A stretch of 37,080 bases of DNA from a virus: positions 1 through 37,080 of the IMG/VR virus record IMGVR_UViG_3300021962_000284. One strand, given 5' to 3'. The notes beneath the pieces are model-generated. The model searched no databases. It saw only the letters and a list, made by a program, of their open reading frames with translations, and was not told the origin of the DNA. Position 1 is the first letter of the stretch, and each line of letters opens with the position of its first letter. The translations under genes were made by a program, and so were the position numbers. This document shows positions 17,227-26,100 of this stretch, piece by piece.

Positions 17227-18174
17227 ATGGAAAAAATATTGGTAGAAAATCCCAACAGATTCGTTATCTTCCCTATCGAACACAATGATATTTGGGAATA
17301 TTATAAACAACACCAAGCCGCTTTTTGGACGGCTGAAGAAATTGACCTAACAAACGATATTCGTGATTGGGAAAATTTATCTGATAATGAAAAATACTTT
17401 ATTAAAAATATTTTATCATTTTTTGCAGCGTCTGATGGTATTGTAAATGAAAATTTAGCGGAGAATTTTCTGAAAGAAGTACAATACCCTGAAGCGAAAT
17501 TCTTTTACGGGTTTCAACTTATGATGGAAAATATTCATTCATTGATGTACTCATTACTTATTGACACCTACGTATCAAGTCCTGAAGAAAAAGATGAATG
17601 TTTTAACGCTATTGATAAATTACCTGCGGTACAAAAGAAAGCTAAATGGGCTTTAAATTGGATTGAAAACTCAACTTTTGAGGAAAGATTAATTGCGTTT
17701 GCGGCGGTTGAAGGTATTTTCTTTTCAGGTTCATTCTGTTCAATTTTTTGGTTAAAATCAAGAGGAATTATGCAAGGTCTATGTAATGCTAATTCACTTA
17801 TCTTTAAAGATGAAAACTTACATTGTGATTTTGCAATTCATTTATTAAACAATCACATTGAAAACAAACCGAGTGAAAAAAGAATTAGAGAAATATTATT
17901 GTCGGCATTAGAAATTGAGAAAGAGTTTATTATTGAATCGTTACCAGTATCTCTTATTGGTATGAATTCTAACTTAATGAAACAATATCTTGAATTTGTT
18001 ACGGATGGTTTATTAATTAAACTTGGTTGTAAAAAAGAGTTTAATGTTGAACAACCATTTAAATTTATGGAACAAATTGCCGTTGAAACAAAAGGTAATT
18101 TCTTTGAATCAAGAACCGTAGAATACCAAAAAGCAAAGTTAGGTGAATCACTTTCATTTACCGATGATTTTTAA
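17227..18174 (+). CDS. nrdB: Class Ia ribonucleotide reductase, small (radical) subunit
   Basis: This 315-residue protein generates the tyrosyl radical that NrdA uses to reduce ribonucleotides. All di-iron ligands are present: Asp70 (AASDG), Glu101 and His104 (ENIH), Glu162 (AAVEG), Glu196 and His199 (DENLH). The radical tyrosine is Tyr108 in HSLMYSLL. The C-terminal SFTDDF fits the tail that docks on the large subunit. The sequence style ([32 protein letters not shown]) is that of the eukaryote-like subgroup that includes mammalian R2, not the E. coli/T4 subgroup. It is followed after 18 bases by nrdA, so the two are co-expressed. No glutaredoxin/thioredoxin gene is seen in the window, so the electron donor must come from elsewhere. 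Confidence 0.95.
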   Translation: MEKILVENPNRFVIFPIEHNDIWEYYKQHQAAFWTAEEIDLTNDIRDWENLSDNEKYFIKNILSFFAASDGIVNENLAENFLKEVQYPEAKFFYGFQLMMENIHSLMYSLLIDTYVSSPEEKDECFNAIDKLPAVQKKAKWALNWIENSTFEERLIAFAAVEGIFFSGSFCSIFWLKSRGIMQGLCNANSLIFKDENLHCDFAIHLLNNHIENKPSEKRIREILLSALEIEKEFIIESLPVSLIGMNSNLMKQYLEFVTDGLLIKLGCKKEFNVEQPFKFMEQIAVETKGNFFESRTVEYQKAKLGESLSFTDDF

Positions 18175-18192
18175 TATATAAAAAAAATAAAT

Positions 18193-20625
18193 ATGATGTC
18201 ATTAAGAATAAAAAAAAGAAGTGGAGACGACGCGTCGTTTAACCCACAAAAGATATATCAAAGAATTAAACGAGCGTCTAAAGGACTTAACGTTAATTCT
18301 GACGAAATCTTCATTAAGGTAATTACTTCAGTACCAACTGAGGGATTAATTACAACTAAAGAGTTAGATAAACTTATTTATGAAATTGCTGCGGCGTATA
18401 CTGGTAGTCATCACGACTATTCAAGATTGGCGTCATCGGTAGCAATTTCTTCATACCATAAAGAAACTGATGATAGTTTTTCTAAAACTATGGAAGTTTT
18501 ATATGGCGATGGTGTTGTAAATGAAAGGTTAATGGAAATCATTAACTCTTACGGTGCTAGTAATGTTGATTCAGTAATTAATCACGAAAATGATTATAAT
18601 TTTGATTACTTCGCTTGGAGGTCATTAATTGAGATGTATTTGTTAAAAACACCACAGGGTAGAGTGATTGAAAGACCTCAACATATGTATATGAGAGTTG
18701 CATTATGGGTTACAAATACCTTTGAGGAAGCGGTTGACTATTACAATTCGTTATCAAACCAACTTATTTCACCAGCAACCCCAATTATGATTAATTCAGG
18801 TACCAAGACACCTCAATTAGCATCTTGTGTATTACATTACAATGATTCTGATTCAAGAAACGGTTTATTAAATACCTTTAACGACATCTCAACATATTCA
18901 TCTGATGCAGCAGGTATTGGATTATGTTTGTCTAATATTCGTAGTAAAGAAAGTCGAATTAATTCATCAGGAGGATTTGCGGGTGGATTATTGAAATATT
19001 TGAAAATTGTAAATGAAGGTTTGAGATTCTTTAACCAACAAGGTAGAAGACCTGGTAGTGCGGCTATCTATTTAGAACCTTGGCATAAAGATATTATGGA
19101 CTTACTTGAGATTAAAAAAAATACGGGGGCTGAAGAATTAAGAGCTCGTGATTTATTTACCGCATTATGGATTCCTGATAACTTTATGACTGCAGTTGAA
19201 AATAACGACGATTGGTATTTGTTCTGTCCTAATGATATTATTAAAGCAGGAATTAAACCATTACAAGAATGTTATGGTGATGAGTACGAAGAGAATTACC
19301 GTAAAGCGGTTGAGTTAGGTCTTGGTAAAAAAGTATCGGCACAAACAATTTGGAATAAAATTATTGAATCACAAGTTGAAACAGGTGTTCCTTATTTATG
19401 TTCTAAGGATAATGCAAACAGAAAAACTAACCATCAGAACATTGGGGTTATTAAACAATCTAACTTATGTAATGAGATTTATCAGTTTACAGATGAAGAA
19501 ACTACCGCGATTTGTACATTGTCTTCTATGGTTTTGAAAAACTTTATTATTGATGGTAAGTTTGATTTTAAATTATTGTATAATGAAGTTAGAAAAGTTG
19601 TTAGAGCATTAAATAATGTGGTTGATAAAAATAACTACTCCACAGATAAAGGGCATAAAGGTGGTTTAGAACAAAGGGCGATTGCTATTGGAACACAGGG
19701 ACTTGCAGATGTTTTCTATTTGATGGATTATATCTTCACTTCAGAAGATGCTAAAACATTAAATAAACAAATTTTTGAAACAATTTATTTTGCAGCTATT
19801 ACTGAAAGTAATGACCTATGTAAAACTGAAAATAGAAAACCTTATAAATTCTTTAACGGCTCACCTATGTCTAAAGGAGATTTCCAATTTGATATGTGGG
19901 GATTAGGAGAGTCTGACTTGTCAGGTATGTTTGATTGGGAATCGTTAAAAAATGACGTTAAAAAATATGGTGTTTGTAATTCATTATTTACGGCTCAAAT
20001 GCCTGTGGCATCTTCAGCCAAGATTACAGGTTCGTTTGAAATGACTGAACCCGCACACTCAGCGTTATTTAACAGACGAGTTGTTGGTGGTGAAATTATG
20101 ATTGTTAACAAGTATTTAATCAATGACTTTGAGAAAATTGGAATATGGTGTGAAGATTTAAAAAATGAAATTATTTTCAATGAAGGGTCTATCCAAAAAA
20201 TTAACTTTAATTCTTATTTAGATACTGAAGACAAAAATTACAATAAAAAAGTTAAAAGAATTGAACATTTAATTCCAAAATACAAAACTATTTGGGAAAT
20301 TTCACAAAAAGAACTTATTGATATGGCGGCTGACAGAGCACCATTCATTGACCAATCACAATCAATGAATATCTATATGTCAAACCCAACATTATCTAAG
20401 ATTTCATCATCACACTTCCACTCTTGGAAGAAAGGTTTGAAAACACTTTGTTATTATGTTAGAACAAAGGCAATTTCAACAGGGGCAAAACATTTGGCTA
20501 TGGATATTTCAAAAATGGAATCACCTAAGAAAAATGTTGATGTACCTAAAGTAGATTACAGTCATATGAATCTACCACCAAAACCTGAGGGTATTGAGAT
20601 TGAATGTTTTGGATGTTCCTCTTAA
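18193..20625 (+). CDS. nrdA: Class Ia ribonucleotide reductase, large (catalytic) subunit
   Basis: This 810-residue protein reduces ribonucleoside diphosphates with the radical supplied by NrdB. An N-terminal ATP-cone (residues about 1-90: LRIKKRSGDDASFNPQKIYQRI) suggests that dATP feedback control is kept. The catalytic redox pair is Cys212 (QLASCVL) and Cys441 (TAICTLSS). The thiyl-radical Cys426 lies in NLCNE with Asn424 and Glu428. The C-terminal shuttle pair is Cys805/Cys808 in ECFGCSS. All key residues are intact and there is no intein or frameshift. As with NrdB, the motif wording is closer to eukaryotic R1 than to the E. coli or T4 protein. Tandem ATG codons start the gene (18193, 18196). 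A strong terminator follows. Confidence 0.95.
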   Translation: MMSLRIKKRSGDDASFNPQKIYQRIKRASKGLNVNSDEIFIKVITSVPTEGLITTKELDKLIYEIAAAYTGSHHDYSRLASSVAISSYHKETDDSFSKTMEVLYGDGVVNERLMEIINSYGASNVDSVINHENDYNFDYFAWRSLIEMYLLKTPQGRVIERPQHMYMRVALWVTNTFEEAVDYYNSLSNQLISPATPIMINSGTKTPQLASCVLHYNDSDSRNGLLNTFNDISTYSSDAAGIGLCLSNIRSKESRINSSGGFAGGLLKYLKIVNEGLRFFNQQGRRPGSAAIYLEPWHKDIMDLLEIKKNTGAEELRARDLFTALWIPDNFMTAVENNDDWYLFCPNDIIKAGIKPLQECYGDEYEENYRKAVELGLGKKVSAQTIWNKIIESQVETGVPYLCSKDNANRKTNHQNIGVIKQSNLCNEIYQFTDEETTAICTLSSMVLKNFIIDGKFDFKLLYNEVRKVVRALNNVVDKNNYSTDKGHKGGLEQRAIAIGTQGLADVFYLMDYIFTSEDAKTLNKQIFETIYFAAITESNDLCKTENRKPYKFFNGSPMSKGDFQFDMWGLGESDLSGMFDWESLKNDVKKYGVCNSLFTAQMPVASSAKITGSFEMTEPAHSALFNRRVVGGEIMIVNKYLINDFEKIGIWCEDLKNEIIFNEGSIQKINFNSYLDTEDKNYNKKVKRIEHLIPKYKTIWEISQKELIDMAADRAPFIDQSQSMNIYMSNPTLSKISSSHFHSWKKGLKTLCYYVRTKAISTGAKHLAMDISKMESPKKNVDVPKVDYSHMNLPPKPEGIEIECFGCSS

Positions 20626-20645
20626 AATAAAATATAACGACAATT

Positions 20646-20671
20646 ATCCCGACACTATGTCGGGATTTTTT
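20646..20671 (+). terminator. Rho-independent terminator after nrdA
   Basis: ATCCCGACA (20646-20654), loop CTA, TGTCGGGAT (20658-20666): a perfect 9-bp stem with the GC-richest core in any gap here, followed by TTTTTATTTT. It closes the replication/nucleotide block before the baseplate wedge genes. Confidence 0.9.
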
Positions 20672-20679
20672 ATTTTACA

Positions 20680-20687
20680 CTATTTAT
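20680..20687 (+). promoter_or_regulatory. CTATTTAT motif upstream of gene 25
   Basis: ACACTATTTATAA lies just after the nrdA terminator and ends 30 bases before the gene 25 ATG. A second TATTTAT (20707-20713) is four bases from the ATG. Its place between a terminator and the first gene of a new block makes a promoter likely somewhere here. The motif is a candidate for a phage late promoter: it is the reverse complement in style of the T4 late box TATAAATA, but reads TATTTAT on the coding strand. Confidence 0.4.
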
Positions 20688-20717
20688 AAGAAATAATCAC
20701 GACATATATTTATTGAT

Positions 20718-21176
20718 ATGGCTAATGGTAAAACATATGGAATTGCGTTTCCCTTCAACAGTTCTACTGAGGGAGATTATCTGAAATTAACTCAAACTGC
20801 GAATGACGAGATAAGAACGGATTTAATTCACCTACTTCTAACAAGAAAAGGGTCTAGATATTTTTTGCCTGATTTTGGAACTCGATTATATGAGTATATT
20901 TTCGAACCATTAGATACTCCAACATTTAATAGTATCGAATCTGAGATTCGTGAGTCTTGTGAAAAGTATTTACCTCAATTAAGAATAACTAGTATTAGTG
21001 TAAAAGCTTACGTTAGTGAAGAAACTGAAAGTGGTGGTGTTAGTTCAGGTAGTAATACTACTGAGTATAATATGCCAGGTATGGGGGCTGACGAATATAC
21101 CGCGAAGGTTAAAATAGATTACGTAATAACCGACGATGTCTTTAGTAGTAAAGATTTCGTAATCTTAAATATTTAA
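20718..21176 (+). CDS. 25: Baseplate wedge protein, gp25-like
   Basis: This 152-residue protein of the GPW/gp25 family (T4 gp25: 132 residues) is a conserved wedge core piece shared by contractile phages and type VI secretion baseplates. The family signature is clear: an N-terminal DEIRTDLIHLLLTRKGSR segment, then FLPDFGTRLYEYIFEPLD (residues about 49-66), a helix around SEIRESCEKYLPQ and a closing beta pair with KVKIDYVI. A Gly/Ser-rich insertion (about residues 107-126) lies between the last strands. It begins a new transcriptional block after a terminator and is followed five bases later by gene 6, its structural partner. Confidence 0.92.
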   Translation: MANGKTYGIAFPFNSSTEGDYLKLTQTANDEIRTDLIHLLLTRKGSRYFLPDFGTRLYEYIFEPLDTPTFNSIESEIRESCEKYLPQLRITSISVKAYVSEETESGGVSSGSNTTEYNMPGMGADEYTAKVKIDYVITDDVFSSKDFVILNI

Positions 21177-21181
21177 TTAAT

Positions 21182-23023
21182 ATGGCAGAAAAAAGAATAT
21201 CCTATACCGTAAGGGACTTCCAAGAAGTTAGAACGGAATTAATAAATTTCACGAAAACCTATTATCCTGATTTAATAGATAACTTTAACGACGCATCTAT
21301 TTTCTCTGCATTATTAGATTTAAACGCTGCCGTATCAGACAATTTACATTTTCATATTGATAGAAGTATTCAAGAAACGGTTTTACAATATGCTCAACAA
21401 AAATCTTCAATATTTAACATTGCAAGAACTTACGGATTAAAACTTCCAGGTCAAAGACCTTCAGTGGCTTTAGTCGACTTCTCAATTACGGTACCCGCGA
21501 ATGGTGATAAGGATGATGAGAGATATGAAGGGATATTAAGAAGAGGAAGCCAAGTAACGGGAGTTGGACAAATTTTTGAAAACGTGTATGATATTGATTT
21601 TTCATCACCATATAATTCACAAGGTTTTCCAAACCGACTTAAAATACCTAATTTTGATGGTAATAATAATTTAATTAGTTATACAATAACTAAAAGAGAA
21701 TTAGTTGTTAATGGTATTACTAAAGTATTCAAACAAGTAATAACCGCTAATGATGTTAGACCGTTTTTTGAGTTATTCTTACCTGAAAAGAATGTGTTGG
21801 GTGTTACATCTGTTATACAAAAGGATGGTACTAACTATGCTAATGTACCTACAGTGTCTGAGTTTTTATCACCTGCGGGTAAATGGTATGAAGTTGACGC
21901 GTTAGCCCAAGACAGGGTATTCATTGAGGACCCAACTAAACCAAGTGATTTACCTGGTGTTAAAGTTGGACAATGGGTTGTTACTAATGATAGATTTATA
22001 ACTGAATATACACCTGAAGGGTTTTTAAAAATGACATTTGGAGGTGGTAATACATCGGCTGAAGACCAATTAAGAGAATTCGCAAGAAGTGGAATTGAAA
22101 CTTTACCAATGCAGAATTATTTAAATAATTTCTCATTGGGTAGTACTTTAAAGGCTAATACAACAATATTCGTACAATATCGAATTGGTGGTGGATTAGC
22201 AACAAATATTGGGGTTAACACTATTAATCAGATTGGTACTGTTTCATTTTTTGTAAACGGACCTTCAGAGTCTACAAATACCGCAGTTGTTAATTCATTA
22301 AGATGTACTAACGTAACCGCAGCGATTGGTGGTGCTGGATTACCTACATTAGAAGAAATAAGAAATTTCGTATCATTTAACTTCTCGGCTCAAAATAGAG
22401 CGGTAACAATTAATGACTACGAAGCTTTAATTAGAAAAATGCCTGGTCAATTTGGTGCTCCTGCTAAAGTATCTGTTGTTGAGGAAGATAATAAAATTAA
22501 GGTTAAAATATTGTCATATGATACCTCAGGTTCCTTAACTTCTATAGTTTCAAATACTTTATTAAATAATCTTGCCGAGTACCTTTCAAACTATCGTATG
22601 ATAAATGACTATATTTCAATTGAAACTGCGGATGTTATTGATTTAGCAGTTGAAGTTTCAGTTGTATTAGATGCTAGTCAAAATCAAGGTGTTGTTGTTG
22701 GTACGATTATTAATAAGATTTCGGATTATTTTAATCCGTCAACAAGACAATTAGGGGGTAATGTTAACATATCTGAAATTAATAAAATAATTCAATCAGA
22801 GAATGGTGTGATATCGTTAACCGAATTAAAAGTGTTTAACAAAGTTGGTGGAGAGTACTCATCATCAGAAACTTCAATGAAGTATGCGGATTCTTCTACA
22901 AAACAGATAGAACCTACCGATAATACTATCTTTGCACTCCCAACTCAAATCTATCAAATTAGATATCCTAATAAGGATATTACGGTTAAGGTTAAGAATT
23001 TCCAAACCGTATCAATTAGCTAA
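21182..23023 (+). CDS. 6: Baseplate wedge protein, gp6/baseplate J-like
   Basis: This 613-residue protein is close in size to T4 gp6 (660 residues), which joins the wedges into a ring around the hub. It opens with SYTVRDFQEVRTELINFTK and the FNDASIFSALLDLNAAVSDN segment typical of gp6/J proteins (attachment helices), followed by GLKLPGQRPSVALVDFSITVP. The J-type core VTINDYEALIRKMPGQFG (about residues 408-425) is followed by ACVSVV-like strands, and two beta repeats follow at the C-terminus (VVLDASQNQGVVVG, ISEINKIIQSENGVIS). It comes right after gene 25. A 118-base gap with a hairpin follows. Confidence 0.9.
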   Translation: MAEKRISYTVRDFQEVRTELINFTKTYYPDLIDNFNDASIFSALLDLNAAVSDNLHFHIDRSIQETVLQYAQQKSSIFNIARTYGLKLPGQRPSVALVDFSITVPANGDKDDERYEGILRRGSQVTGVGQIFENVYDIDFSSPYNSQGFPNRLKIPNFDGNNNLISYTITKRELVVNGITKVFKQVITANDVRPFFELFLPEKNVLGVTSVIQKDGTNYANVPTVSEFLSPAGKWYEVDALAQDRVFIEDPTKPSDLPGVKVGQWVVTNDRFITEYTPEGFLKMTFGGGNTSAEDQLREFARSGIETLPMQNYLNNFSLGSTLKANTTIFVQYRIGGGLATNIGVNTINQIGTVSFFVNGPSESTNTAVVNSLRCTNVTAAIGGAGLPTLEEIRNFVSFNFSAQNRAVTINDYEALIRKMPGQFGAPAKVSVVEEDNKIKVKILSYDTSGSLTSIVSNTLLNNLAEYLSNYRMINDYISIETADVIDLAVEVSVVLDASQNQGVVVGTIINKISDYFNPSTRQLGGNVNISEINKIIQSENGVISLTELKVFNKVGGEYSSSETSMKYADSSTKQIEPTDNTIFALPTQIYQIRYPNKDITVKVKNFQTVSIS

Positions 23024-23044
23024 GGATTTATTTATTACATTATC

Positions 23045-23085
23045 TTTTTATGTTTAGAGTAACTTGTTTTTTCTAAACATAAAAA
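23045..23085. repeat. 14-bp perfect inverted repeat in the gap after gene 6
   Basis: TTTTTATGTTTAGA (23045-23058) and TCTAAACATAAAAA (23072-23085) are exact reverse complements around a 13-base spacer. No separate T-tract follows the right arm, so this is not a textbook + strand terminator, though the stem is symmetric and could act in either direction. It could also be an mRNA processing or stabilising hairpin. Confidence 0.6.
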
Positions 23086-23117
23086 CCAGTGCACAGACTT
23101 GAAAAACAGTCTATCAA

Positions 23118-23125
23118 CTATTTAT
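23118..23125 (+). promoter_or_regulatory. CTATTTAT motif upstream of the 1628-residue gene
   Basis: CAACTATTTATCG ends 16 bases before the ATG at 23142, downstream of the inverted repeat. A further TATTTAT is at 23029-23035. Together with 20680 and 31753 this is one of three exact CTATTTAT copies I noticed, all in gaps before structural genes. Confidence 0.4.
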
Positions 23126-23141
23126 CGATTAAAGGAATATA

Positions 23142-26100
23142 ATGGGGAATTCGTATAGAATTAAAGCTAATCCAGGCAAAGACCAAAACTTAGTAGTTCA
23201 AGTTGACCAAGATTTTGAACAACTTGAAATATTATCATTAAAAATTAGACAAGGTGATGTCTACTTAAGAATGTGCTCAGATTATGGGGTTATTGCAGGT
23301 AGAGTTTTTGCAAACAATGGTTATGGTATACCAAACGCTAAATTATCAATCTTTATCCCTGTAACTGACGAGGACTTAAAAAATCCTGTTATTAAATCAA
23401 TATATCCTTATAAATCAGTTTTAGATACTAATGAGGATGGTTACAAATTTAATCTATTACCATATCTTCCTTCTTACAGTAATCACGTAGCCACAGGGAC
23501 ATTCCCTTCCCGAAAAGATAATTTAGTTGACCAAACTGTAGTTCAATTATATGACAAATATTACAAATATACCGTTCAAACAAACGATAGTGGTGATTAC
23601 TTAATTTATGGTGTGCCTGTTGGTAGTCATACTATTGTAATGAATGTTGACCTATCCGATATTGGACCTTTTTCGTTAGGGCCTCAAGACTTGGTTAGAA
23701 TGGGACTTGCAACAGAAGAACAATTCGATGGTAATAAATTTAATTCATCATCAAATTTTAATTCATTACCTCAGGTTATTGTTATTAATAAAAGTATTGA
23801 GGTAGCACCATTTTGGGGGGAACCCGAGATATGTCAAATAGGTATTACAAGAACAGATTTTGACATTACCAATGAAGCGAATATCGATATTAAACCTACC
23901 GCAATTTTTATGGGGTCTTTAGTTAGTACTTCTAACTCAATCGCTATTAAACAAAATTGTGTGTCGAGGAAAGAAACAGGAAATCAGTGTCAAATGACCA
24001 CAGGTCCTGGTGAGATTTTAGCAATTACTCAAACAATCTTTAATGACTCTGACGGTTTACCAATACTTGAACAAGCCAAATTACCTAATGGGGGTAAAGT
24101 TATTGACGGAAATGGTACGTGGATGTTTGACCTACCAATGAATAATAACTACATATCGACAAATGAATATGGAGAACAGGTTATATCTAATGACCCTAAA
24201 GTCGGTATTCCTACTAAAGCGAAATATAGATTTAAAATTAAATGGCAACAAAGTAAGAGTATTGCTGAAGATTTTAAAAGAGGTTATTTCTTAGTACCAA
24301 ATATTAAAGAAAAAGGTTGGGAGTTTTATGGTTCAGACCCATTACGTGGTGGACTTGGTGATTACAACGACGCGTTAACTTCATACGCATTTGATTTAGG
24401 TTGGTCTGGATATACAACAGGTCCTGTTGATTTAACGAATACTGAATTATTATCTTACATTAATTGTGAAGATAGATTTTATGAATTTGATTATAATAAA
24501 GTTTATACTGTTTCGGGGTTAATTGATAACTACAAGGTTGCCAATGGTAAAGAAAAGTTCTTGGCGATTAAAAGAATTGACGATGATACCTGTGATGATA
24601 GTGTAAATAAATTTCCCGCAAATGATGGGGTGTTCCACACATCCTTATTATGGATAATCTTAAATATATTAATTTCGATTATTGGGTTTTTAATGTTACC
24701 TGTCCTTATTGCTTATGATATTATCGCATTTATTGTAAACTTAATATTTCTAATTATAAATGCAATTCTTTGCGGACTTTGTGGTATTGGTTTTAGTATT
24801 GTTGCCATAAGTTGGTATCCATTTGGGTGGATTTGTAGTGCGTTAGGTATTAATTGTGATGACCCTCAACCACCAATCAAACCATTAGATATGCCAATGT
24901 TAACATATCCTGATTGTGAAGCTTGTAGTTGTGACGGTTCCGACGGTGAGAGTAATGACCCTACATCTGGAAATGGGGAACAAAACAGTAGTCAGGCTCA
25001 ACAAATTCAAAACCAATTTATCACCCCGTTTAATACCCCAACGTCTTTTGGTAAGTTAGACAATCCAACAGTTTTTAATTCAGTCTTTAGTAACACACTT
25101 TTTTGGTCTCCGTCTAATGTACCTATTATCAAACAATTATTAGGGGGTAGATTTGAAAACGGTACTTATATGACCGCGGGTGGTGTTGGAAGAATAAATA
25201 CTTCCTCAGGATTTATAGAATGTTATGATTTACCATTTGGGGAAAGAATTAATTTATTTAATACTAAAGGTTCTTACTATAATGGTGCTAATCAAGTAAA
25301 AGTAACATATGAACCAACCGCTAACGGTCCTGCCGCAGGGCATTTTGATAATGTAATAGCTATTTTAGTTAGTAAAGGTACAACTCTTACCGCGGGTAAG
25401 ATGTTCTCCTTTAATAGTCCATATTCTTCTAAAGACCCTAACTTTACGGGGGCTACAGTTAATAATCTTGGGGGTAATCAGTTAACTGGTACTACTACAA
25501 TACCTACAACATTAAGTGGTACTTACGCAAGTCCAACTAACCCGTTATCGAATATACCATTTTCTTACTCAACACCTACTATGTACAATACAAATGTGAA
25601 TAAAACATTATATTATACATATCCTTCAGACATTGAGTATTTTCAAGTAATTACGGGAATGACGGTATCTGAGTTTAGAAGTTTGGTACCATCAATTCGT
25701 TTCGCAAATAGTTTTGGAGAAATAATAGAGAGTACTTCAACGATTACTAATTTTAACGGGATTGCTAGCGATACCGTAACTGTTAAACCAATTGATTTTA
25801 TTGCTCAAGATAGTAAAGTTTTAATTGTTCAACGAGGTGTTGACCCTAATTCATTTATGGTACAAACTAAGTTTGACCTTAGTCGTATTTTTGGGTACAC
25901 ATCAATTAACCAACCTAATTGTATTGTTATAGGTGATTATAAAGTTAATGTTCCAATTAAAAATTCTACATTACCTGCATCATCATCACCTTTGAATATG
26001 TTTGACCACGATTTCGGTCCTGGTATGAATAACAACACCCCTAACAATGGGTTCAATTTGTATTTTAGTTCTCAATTTTTTGAACCCGCAAATTTACCAT

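Noticed and set aside
23024-23141. A tRNA or other structured RNA in the 118-base gap
   Set aside because: The hairpin is a simple 14-bp stem; no cloverleaf arms, T-loop or CCA-end pattern can be drawn.
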